This document shows, in pieces, positions 1-8,892 of a stretch of DNA of 64,000 bases. The translations under genes and the position numbers were made by a program. The DNA lies in contig MNCI01011534.1 in NCBI GenBank assembly GCA_015680685.1, positions 83,406-147,405 on the forward strand, written 5' to 3'. The first letter of the stretch is position 1; each line of letters opens with the position of its first letter. The notes under the pieces were generated by a model. It did no database searches and was not told the origin of the DNA. It saw only the letters and a list, made by a program, of their open reading frames with translations. Source of the stretch: Gnetum montanum. Taxonomy: Eukaryota > Streptophyta > Gnetopsida > Gnetales > Gnetaceae.

Positions 1-2
1 TG

Positions 3-47
3 TACAACCTGGATCCACGACACACGGCAGACAAGATCAAGGGAGGT
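3..47 (+). other. possible end of an exon with a GT splice donor
   Basis: The frame starting at base 3 reads YNLDPRHTADKIKG and is followed at about 47-52 by GGTGAGC, which fits a plant 5' splice site. The stretch is short, touches the window edge and matches no family I recognise. It could be the end of an upstream host exon or chance. Confidence 0.15.
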
Positions 48-125
48 GAGCGATTATTTATGCTTTTAGAGCTAGTTGCATACTGCAGAATTAGTTATCT
101 ATAAAGAAAATCATGCAACACCTTC

Positions 126-450
126 TTATGCATCCTTGCTTCATTGGAGCACAAGCAACTGGTTAGACTATTGGCTATGATTGCTAGTTTGAGATTTTAT
201 GTTCTGTTACTGGAATAATTTGCTTATAATTTTGCATGATACCCTTCAAACTGTAGAAAGCCAAATGTTGTTGATTGATGGAGTATCTTGTCAATTGTGA
301 TTCCAAACTAGCAACAATTTCATGATTGTGATATCTTCCATGATGTTGATACTAAACTGGCAACAATCTCAGAACATAAAATCTCAAACTAGCAATCATA
401 GCCAATAGTCTAACCAGTTGCTTGTGCTCCAATGAAGCAAGGATGCATAA
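126..450. repeat. perfect 80-bp inverted repeat around a 165-base loop
   Basis: Bases 126-205 are the exact reverse complement of 371-450. The arms include the last codons of the WNK-like fragment (MHPCFIGAQATG and a stop), so that tail can be read on both strands. Flanking bases match only weakly, so the arms end abruptly. A transcript across the locus would fold into a long hairpin of plant MIRNA-foldback size. A false inverted join in the assembly is the alternative. Confidence 0.9.
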
Positions 451-1083
451 CAAGCTCTGCAACTGGCAGTCGTTGCGATGGAGGTGCCAAGAACTTCTCA
501 ATAAATTGTTTAACCTCAGCATCAAATACCTTGTTCAATGCCATGGATTTTAGCAGGAAATCACAAAACTCACGAGAAAACAGGTACCCTGCAAATCTCG
601 AAGAGGACCCCTCAGCCACCGCCAGATCTAGGAGCCGTGAGATGATGCGGACAGCTTCCCCTGCTTCATCCAGGACTGGATCTTGTTGCTTCAATTTGTT
701 CTCTCTCACCATCCTGTCACGAGCAGTGAGCGCCATCTGCAGGGAAAAAAAAGGAAAGGCCCCAAATCCGTGCTTCCGCAAGAACATTGTGAGCCCAAGC
801 TGCTGGGATTCTTTGCTGGATCTTCTTTTCAACGACGGTTTCGGCGTTGCTGCGCTGCCTTTGAGAGACTTAGAAGAGGGAACAGCTCCTGCACCGCAGA
901 TCTGTGCTCTGAACCCCACCTCAAAGCTCGCATGATGACCTTCCAGCCCCCCTTGGAGCCAAAACTAAAGTCCTCCACATGACGGGTTCGAAGTGGTGTG
1001 GGATATTTGCCTAACATCATTGCGATAATGAAATACCCAATTTCACAGCTACGATACGGACTTTGAGGCAATCCTTGATACAC
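410..1083 (-). pseudogene. WNK-kinase-like gene fragment fused to unrecognised coding sequence
   Basis: The minus strand is open from about 919 to 410. Its last 45 codons (about 543-410) read ALNKVFDAEVKQFIEKF, then LAPPSQRLPVAELVMHPCF. This resembles the C-terminal end of the catalytic domain in plant WNK kinases (EVKQFIEKC...RL.A.ELL.DPF), with the usual Cys replaced by Phe and the final DPF by HPCF. It stops soon after, so the kinase lobe and regulatory tail are absent. The preceding part, including ENKLKQQDPVLDEAGEAV and AGYLFSREFCDFLLK, looks like real protein but matches no family I know. A second open stretch at 1083-829 lies in another frame, suggesting a frameshift or exon boundary. 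GC content is higher than in the surrounding repeats. It is probably a captured or truncated host fragment, possibly chimeric; the WNK assignment of the tail is fairly secure. Confidence 0.5.
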
Positions 1084-1099
1084 GTGGTCCTCACAAGAC

Positions 1100-2520
1100 T
1101 TAGAAACATCCCAAAATATCTAGACGCGAGGCATACTTGCCCCACACTCTAGCTAGTGTGTGGGGCAGTGTGTAGAACTTCATAACCTCCTCCCTAGCTT
1201 CAAGCAACATCATACAATGTCGATTTTATGTTCAAAATCCTAGGCATGGATCATGGTGGTTTTGAAGCCTTGAGATTGAATTGAAGAAAAGCTCAAAATA
1301 GGCAAAATTTACCTGCCCTACATGCTAGCTAGTGTATGGGGGTAATGCACAAGGACTTTCAATAAGTTTCCAACACCTTAAATTGCCTAAAATTCCATTG
1401 GTAGGACTTAAAGGAGCCCAAAATAGGAGATGGACCAAATTCTACTAGTTTTTTAGCTAGGAAAAGATGAATTGGAGCTCGACATGACAAACACACAAGT
1501 CCCACATGACAAACACACAAGTCCCACACAGTGCCCAGCATGTGGACTTCAAAGAGGCTCTCGTTAGGCTCCCCATGATGTGCAAACAACTACTTCCCAC
1601 ACCAAGCTTTAGTTGCTAATCCAAAAGCCCCAAACACCCAAGTAATGAAGTCAAAATCTCCTAGAACTAACACTATTCAGTCCTACATGATGGAGCATCA
1701 AGCCCACACACTAGCCAGCATCAAACAAGTAAACTACAATACAAAGGTGATACACTAAGTTACTGGAGAATTCCACATGTCCCAAGAATGAAGAGTTCAA
1801 TGAAAATTAAATCTCTCAAATAATTAAGAGATGTTTTCCAACTCTATACACTAGGCATATAGTCCCACATGTTGGCCAACATGTGGGCTCAACATGTGAG
1901 CTTCACATATAGTTGAAATCAAGATAGAAGTTTCCTATTGACTCTTTAGTGCGTCTCGAAGAACATAAACTAAAGAAAGAAACAAAGAAATGGCCTTAAC
2001 AGCTTGATGGGTGGTGGTTTTGAGACTCACACGATGAGAGATCAAGGTCCACATGCTGGGCAGCATGTGGGGCAAATGTGAGAATCCCCAGAATCTCACC
2101 TTGCTACAAACCCTCCCCAAAGTACCTAACTGAATATCTTCCGATACAATCCCAGTACTACCTCAAGAACTTGGAAAGGTGGAAAAGCTTAGTCAAAAAA
2201 CCTCTAGAAGCTGCTTGCTCTCACCCCACATGATGGGAACCCTACCTCATACTTTGGACAACATATAGAGCAAAAAGAGAGATTTTAGACAAGAAATACC
2301 ATAGCCAAAATTATTCAAGAGATGACCAGTAAGCTCCACAAACCTTTGGGGTGGAAGAATAGCCAAAACTTGAACCTTTGGAAGTTAGGAAAATTGGTCT
2401 TGTGCTCCATACAATGAAGCACCCTATCCCACACGCTAGCCAACATGTGGGCTTAGCATGTAGAGCTTTGACAATTCAAAAAACCAACCTAAACTTATCA
2501 ATCTATAGCCTAAAGTAGCC
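1100..2520. repeat. degenerate repeats with palindromic CCCACA...TGTGGG cores, about 160-210 bp apart
   Basis: Related cores recur near 1139, 1315, 1525, 1683, 1861, 2050, 2225 and 2430. Each has the plan (C)CCACAtGnTaGcCaacATGTGGg, usually followed by CTCAACATGTGAGCTTT and often preceded by CACATGATGGAGC. The copy at 1864-1887 is a perfect 24-bp palindrome with half-site CCCACATGTTGG. The same core forms the 73-bp tandem unit at 30.05-30.75 kb. No gene is visible here. The region may be the U3 part of an old LTR belonging to element P. Confidence 0.65.
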
Positions 2521-3399
2521 AAATAAGCTATACAATAGCCTTGTGTAGTCTAAAAGATATTCAAACCAAGTCAAACAAGTCCCAAAATCGGTAAGAGCTC
2601 TTTACATGATGTGATAATAGGCCTTACACACTAAGAGTTTAATATTCTGACTTTTCTAAGTAATTAACCAACAAGAAGAGTTCTTCAAACAATTATTCCT
2701 AGTTTGCATGAGACTTTTGGCTTGTTTTCACTATTTCTATTAAAATTTTATCTATATTAGTAGTTTACATAAGAATTTTACATATTTTGATAGTTTGTGG
2801 TCTATTTCACCATCATCATTTTGACAACATTTGAGGCCATCTAGCATCATTCTCATGCATCATTTCTATCGTTATTCTACTTAGTGGTGGTTCAATCTAT
2901 CCTCTATGGCCCTAGTTTACTATGTGTTAACCTCACTTAAGCCTACTTCCACCTTGTTTTACCACATGTTGATCTTATTTGACCATGATGTGCTTTCTTA
3001 TTGCAGTATTTTACATCGTTTTAACATTACTTTATAATCATGCGATGCAAATGTCAATTAATGTGTTTTTGTGCATACGCAAGATATAGTCATGAATGCA
3101 CGAGCACTATTCAACCTACCTTTGAACCTAAATAGACCCCATGATGATGTTGAATGATCCATTAATGTGAAATGCCTAGATTTAGAGCTTAGGAGCCTAT
3201 TTAACCACATAGCCTCAAAAGAAAGTCCCTTGAATGGCCTAAATACATAGTTAAAACCCTTGACTTAGAAGCTAGAGACATGATAGAAGGCTTCCTCGTC
3301 AAAATCTCGGTTACAACCCACAATGGTAAGGAGAAAATGCTAAACTAAGTTCTTGCCTAGAATCCCAGATGACTCAAGACATCACCAAAGTCCTTTAGA
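2521..3399 (+). other. no recognisable gene; upstream part of element P
   Basis: AT-rich sequence with no domain I recognise. From about 3150 the codon texture becomes weakly protein-like in the same direction as the RT that follows, so it may be a decayed protease-to-RT linker. No gag or protease motif of P was found. Confidence 0.3.
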
Positions 3400-5150
3400 A
3401 CAACATTAAGGCCTTTGCTTGGTCATACAAGGATATGCTAGGACTTAATCTATGTTTAGTGCAACATAATATCATACTTGATCCTAATATCAAACCTATT
3501 AAATAAAAGATGTGTAAAATCAAACAAGATCTAGCCTTGGTAGTTTGCGATGAGATCATGAAGCTTTACCAAGCTGGCTTTATCTAAGCTATTTGATTAC
3601 GCTGATTAAGTATCCAACATAGTGGTAGTTCCAAGAAAATTGGAAGCATTCACATTTGCATTAATTTATGAGATCTTAATAAGGAAACTATTAAAGATGA
3701 TTTCACATTGCCTAGCCTCAATCAACTCATCGATACCATGACTGGACATGCCTTATTGTCCTTTATGGATAGGTTCTTTGGATATAACTAAGTAAGGATC
3801 AACCCAAAGCATCAGCTTTATATGACCTTTATGATTCCTTGGGGAACCTTTTATGATACCATGATGCCATTCGATCTAAAGAACACGAGTGTGACCTATT
3901 AAAGAGCCATGACCTACATATTTAGTGATTACATGCTAGGGTTACTTAATGATTATGTTGATGATATAGCATTCAAATCCAAGATGGCTAGTGACCATGT
4001 GCGTGACCTTGATCGAGTACTTCAATGATGCCTTAAGTATGAACTTAGAACTAATCCTAAAAAGTGCATTTTTGATGTTAGAATAGCTAAAATACTTGGT
4101 TTTATAGTATCCAAGGTAGGGATACGTGTCAATCCTGATAAAGTTAAGGTCATAACCAACCTATCACCACCTAGTAACCTTAAGGAGCTATGAGCTCTAT
4201 AGGGTAGATAGCAATTTATATGTAGGTTCATCTCAAGGCTTATAAACAAGTTGCAACCTATGCAACACTTGCTTAAGCAAGGAGTTCACTATGAGTGAAT
4301 TGCCCAATGCCAAGAAGCCTTTGGTAACATTAACCAAGAGTTGGTCCAACTACCTACCATGTATCCACCTTAGAAAAATAAATCATTTTACATCTACCTT
4401 GTAATCTCTAACACATCAATAGCCTCTCTACTTTGTCAAAAACAAGATGATGGAGCAAAACTACCTATTTTTGATCTAAGCCATGCATTGATAACCTATG
4501 AAACCTGATACATAGAGGTTGAGAAGCACTACCTAGCCTTAGTATTCTCCTTAAAGAAGTGGAGACACTACCTTTTTAGGAGCCAAGTCAACATCATATG
4601 TAAAGATAATGTGTTAAGAGCCATAACAATCAATATCTATGAGAGTAGTAATATAGCCTAATGGAAAGCCATAATAGTTGATTTTAATCTACATTACATC
4701 TTGTAAGCCTTAACAAAATGCCAAGCTATAGCTACACAACTTATGACTTAACCAATTGAGGACAACACAACCATTGATCCTAAGTTTCCTGATGAGCATG
4801 TTAACATTATTAATGAAGTACTTGAAGGATATGAGATGCTCATATACTTTAATAGAGCTTCAACTACTCAAGGAGCCAATGCTATTGTCGTCATCACACT
4901 ACCTTCTAGCAAAATCCAATATTTTTCTTATTATTTCCAATTTCTATGCACTAACAACATAGCCAAATATGAAGGATTTATTAGAGGGATGATGATAGCC
5001 TATAACCACAAGATTAAATGCTTAATGATATGCAACTAGTGGTCAACTAGGTAACCAAGGCTTACACATGCAAGGCTAGACATTTACAGCCATACGATGA
5101 CCTAGCTAAAACACCCATATCACAATTTAGCCATACTATGACCTAGCTAT
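3400..5150 (+). pseudogene. element P pol, N-terminal part: RT, RNase H and a second RNase H (Tat-like Ty3/gypsy)
   Basis: With many stops and frameshifts, the plus strand encodes reverse transcriptase from AWSYKDMLG (3414) through FMDRFFGYN (about 3770) to NDYVDDIAFKS, with the catalytic YVDD at 3954-3965. It then reads KKCIFDVRIAKILGFIVSKV and the RNase H tract EVEKHYLALVFSLKKWRHYL (about 4510-4575). A further domain at 4840-5110 (LIYFNRASTTQGANAIVV, CTNNIAKYEGFIRGM, QLVVN) resembles the extra archaeal-type RNase H that marks plant Tat-lineage elements. The three RT aspartates are still readable, but the frame is broken throughout. The second RNase H stops abruptly near 5150, where element E's gag begins; integrase resumes at 12815. 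Function is lost; the lineage call rests on the double RNase H. Confidence 0.85.
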
Positions 5151-5165
5151 GAGTCTCCTATGAAC

Positions 5166-6890
5166 ATAAACAAAGACAACATCGTCCTAACTCACAAAGG
5201 CATAACTTACTGAGTGATGATGAACCCCTACTGGCCACTACAAGTCTAACGCAAATACAAGAGGTTGTTCGAATATCCCGCAGGCATCGCAAGGAGAGCC
5301 GTCTACCTAGGATCGATTTGAAAAACTTTCCTAAGTTTTTAGGAGGCTATGACTTGGATCTGCAACATCATCTATAAGCCTTCCATGATGCATGTGTATG
5401 GAATAATATTGATAATGGATGGAAAAAAACTTAAGCTCTTTCCTAGGATACTCGTTGGCCACGCAAAAGTATGGTATAGGTCTTTAAGACCAAAATCAAT
5501 TCAACGTTGGTCAACAATGGTAGAACTATTTAATGAAAGATATCAAACTTATGCAAGAGTGTCAGCCTTGAGGAGACAAATCCAAGAGTGGAAACAAGTG
5601 CAACATGAGCCCTTGGACATGGCCTTAGAAAGATATTATGCATTCTTAAACAACTACCTAGGCCATGAGTTCTCCAAGGAAAGGCTAATGTACCATATCA
5701 TAGATGGGCTCCGTAATGAAACAAGGGAAACCCTAGGGATGCATGCCCAAGGTCAACTATATGAGCTATGAACCCATTAACTCCAAGAGCTTATCAAGTA
5801 GGTAGCAAAAGAAGAAGGAGAAATGGCTAAATTGGAGAACATTGAAAAATATCAACAAGCTCAAAACCTTAAATCAATAAGGGCCCATGATTATGAAGAG
5901 GAGACATCAACTCACCGCAAGGAGGTGGAACCATCTTTATGAGTATTACAATCATTGGATGAAATTGAGACAAAGATCAATAAGATGATGGAATGGATGC
6001 ATAAAAACTATGGAGAATATTCCAACATTATTGGAGGTAGAGTCATTATGAACCAAGAATCAAGACAAAATACCCTTAGACAATTGGAAAGAAGGGTTGA
6101 AAAAAATAAGAGCTCAACTGTCAATCATACGTATCAATGCAACATTTGCCTGTATGATCATCCCAAGGGCCAATGTTCAATCTTGTCACATTTATAGGAG
6201 AATTGGGGAAGAGTGTTACATCCAAAGTTTGTACAGAGATACTGTGTTCAATCACAGTGGCAACAATACCAGTTGTGAGGGAGCCCACCCCCAAACTAGT
6301 TACACCCTTTACAACATCTGAACCTAAGTGCTTATCAAGTTCAACATCATNCTATCCCTTCTTATGGCCATGCAGAAAGAAGGGGCATCTTTGATGTTGA
6401 TGAGAGTTCCCACTACTATTCTTAGCAGAAGCACAAGTAATATTCATGGGTTGCTGCTATGGTGCAATCCCTTCTGGAACACTTGGTGGCGATGTAGAAG
6501 GAGGTGAAGGATGAGAATTTTGAAATTAAGGAGGAGTGTAATGTACACGAGGTGGTGGTCTTGTTGGAGAGGATATGGGTTGATAGTATTGAGGAGAATA
6601 ATAATAGTGTGACGAGATAGAGGATGTTGACCCAGTTGGGGAAACATGATGTTGAACTTGATAAGCACTTAGGTTCAGATGTTGTAAAGGGTGTAACTAG
6701 TTTGGGGGTGGGCTCCCTCACAACTGGTATTGTTGCCACTGTGATTGAACACAGTATCTCTGTACAAACTTTGGATGTAACACTCTTCCCCAATTCTCCT
6801 ATAAATGTGACAAGATTGAACATTGGCCCTTGGGATGATCATACAGGCAAATGTTGCATTGATACGTATGATTGACAGTTGAGCNCTTAG
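5166..6890 (+). pseudogene. element E gag with zinc knuckle (broken)
   Basis: Capsid-type retrotransposon Gag, which would package element RNA in cytoplasmic particles. Successive frames read SDDEPLLATTSLTQIQEVV, GGYDLDLQHHL and WNNIDNGW, then after a frameshift in an A-run at 5423-5429 they read AKVWYRSLRPKSIQRWSTMV, FNERYQTYARVSALRRQIQ and YHIIDGLRNETRETLGMHAQ. This is the Retrotrans_gag type of domain. A knuckle CNICLYDHPKGQC lies at about 6139-6177, with spacing CX2CX3HX4C, one residue short of the usual CCHC. The proline/tyrosine-rich tail is present but appears on the minus strand at 6352-6645 because of an apparent contig inversion. Closest relative in the window: D gag on the minus strand at 26.6-28.5 kb. 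Confidence 0.85.
6112..6884. repeat. 239-bp inverted duplication bounded by single Ns: probable misoriented contig
   Basis: Bases 6112-6350 are the reverse complement of 6646-6884, with an N directly after the left arm (6351) and directly after the right arm (6885). Read on the minus strand, 6884-6352 continues gag beyond the left arm into the proline-rich tail, as in element D. Placing 6352-6884 in reverse and merging the 239-bp overlap would give a continuous gag, so this is most likely a scaffolding error. Confidence 0.85.
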
Positions 6891-7977
6891 ATATGAATGG
6901 ATCCTGATATGTCCAACATGCAAGGATCCCAAATTTTCATTTATTAATCCTCACTATGCTCAACCATTTAGTTATGGGGGGTATCCTCCATTCTAATAAG
7001 CAGGACTAATAAATATTTTTCATTTTCTTCAATTTTGCAATTTTTTATTTTCCAGTTTTTCATTTTTCATTTTATTGTTTTGTCTTTTTTTTCTTTTTTA
7101 TCTTTTTATGAGTAATCTCATCTACAAATAAAAATCTTATGTGAACCATTGGTTGAGGTGTTGTTTTATGCTATCAAGTCTCAAGTGACTCATTATGTGA
7201 ACAGCGAGCCCATAACATCCACCCACCCATTCTATTAATAAGGGGTTTTTCCTTGGGTACAATGATATTCCTAATCATTAAAACTTAAAGTAATTTTGTT
7301 TTATTGTGCCTAGAGTGAAAAAGGATGAACCAAGAGGGAATGGTTAGGATGTGACATCAAGGGGACTTGTGGATTCTCTTTGGTGACATCTGTAGGAGTT
7401 ATCATGCAGCTTGGTTGTACTAAGATCCTTGTAGATCTAATGAAAATGGAAGTAAGAGTAATCAAAAGGCACTAACTAGAAAAAAATAATGCTATTATAG
7501 GGGGTTCCACTGGAAAGACATGTACACATGCTTGAAGGTAGGTGGCTTATTTGGATAAAGGAATACATAAAAAAAATGAGTTCCACAAAACAAAATCACT
7601 TCTCCCTTGAACGAAACATCAAGTGATCGTATGCCTTACTATCATGGTGCTCTTATGGTTGTCTCTCATTGGGATGAAGCAATACGATGTCATTGATCAG
7701 AGGAATGGACTTGGTCCTAATTTTGGAGTGATGGGCTAATGACACACTAATCATGCCTTACACATAGGATTCATTATGCCATGAGATAGTTACCTCATGT
7801 CCCAATCTTTGCAATCCCTTCTACGGTTTGCCTCACCTTGTTGTTCGTGTAATTATGACTGGTGATTCAGGTATTATGGGATTCATATCTCGTTGCGGTG
7901 ATATCTACATGTGTGTTTTGTGCAATCGGTGTGGATTACATTTAACCCTTATAGTATCTATGGACATTTCAAGGTAT

Positions 7978-8036
7978 GGTTACGTAAGGGAATTATAGGT
8001 TGGAACCTACTTTGGGGAGGACCCACTTGCGTAACC
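7978..8036 (+). other. conserved stem-loop in the element E spacer
   Basis: GGTTACGTAAG (7978-7988) pairs with CTTGCGTAACC (8026-8036) in 11 of 11 positions, with one G-U pair. The loop contains the nested dyad TAGGTTGGAACCTA. The same structure occurs in element D (25419-25477, minus) and element F (37004-37061) with paired base changes. Its role is unknown; packaging, dimerisation or splicing control are possibilities. Confidence 0.6.
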
Positions 8037-8332
8037 CTTGTAATTTGCACTCGTAACGCATCTCTCGTAGATCATCTATCCTCCAAGTATTACCAATGAT
8101 TTTCTTTCCCTTATCATCCTTTCGGTTCAAACGTTCCTATGAGCCAACACATGTCCTTTTTCCTCATATTCTTCATAACTTTCATTGCTTGGTTTTACAC
8201 CATGATACTTTTTCGGTGCCATCAGACCTGATCAACATTACCCTGGAGCCTTCACATTGACCTCAAAGTCCTTAGTTTATACCTTGGAGTTCCAAAAATT
8301 TATAGATTTTTCTAAGTACCCTATTTCTGATA

Positions 8333-8376
8333 GGACCCAATATCGGGTCCTCACTAGTGGGTACGCGATATCGCGT
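8333..8376. repeat. GATATC-type palindrome pair inside the element E spacer
   Basis: A near-perfect 18-bp palindrome (GGACCCAATATCGGGTCC, 8333-8350) is followed by a perfect 14-bp palindrome (ACGCGATATCGCGT, 8363-8376). The words match those in the U3 of this family's LTRs. The homologous D spacer near 25.12 kb lacks the block. Confidence 0.7.
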
Positions 8377-8892
8377 CCTTAAAATTCATATATATGGATC
8401 CCCTATGAACGTCAACATCATTTGCAACTATTCATGCGGGGGAGTTTTTCAATTTTTCTTCTACGACTTGCGATTCGGCATCTCTTGTTCTGATAACCAT
8501 AACTTGCTTGCTAGCACTCCGATTTTCATTTTTTCTAAACCTACTTAAATCCAGAGTGTTCAACTTAGTCATGGGAGAAGGGTACACGCTGAATTGTGCA
8601 TAGATTTTTTGAAATTCCTCATTGCCCAAAGGACACTATCAAGGGTAATTAGTTATAAAAATAATAAACATGTGCCAAAAACAATTTCATCTCCTTATCT
8701 ATACTAGGAAATTAAACTTTGAAACCACCTAAGCAAAGTGGGCCAAATATTAAAACCTTTTAGGGATGTTTCCATAAAAATTCCTAACATTAAAATCACA
8801 TGAAATAAGAACGAACTCATTAAGGCAAAAAGTAAGGTATAACTCAACTTTGGTAAGCAACCGTACTAATGATTGGCCTCGTGTGATTGCAG

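Larger units (their letters stand above)
6960..8880 (+). other. noncoding spacer between gag and the 3' ORF of element E
   Basis: No protein domain. It begins with a polypurine-like GTTATGGGGGGTATCC (6972-6987) followed by a long T-rich tract (7015-7110). The same pair follows gag in C, D and F. Blocks near 7300-7440 and 7800-8110 are homologous to the minus-strand spacer of D (25.4-26.2 kb) and to F (36.2-37.1 kb). It ends in a pyrimidine-poor acceptor, GTGTGATTGCAG. It probably acts as a leader or intron for the 3' ORF. Confidence 0.6.

Noticed and set aside
432-935. Open frame on the plus strand opposite the WNK-like fragment
   Set aside because: It is the antisense shadow of the recognisable minus-strand frame and shows no domain of its own.
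6422-6823. Independent minus-strand gene in element E
   Set aside because: It is the gag coding sequence in an inverted contig between Ns, identical to plus-strand gag over 239 bp.
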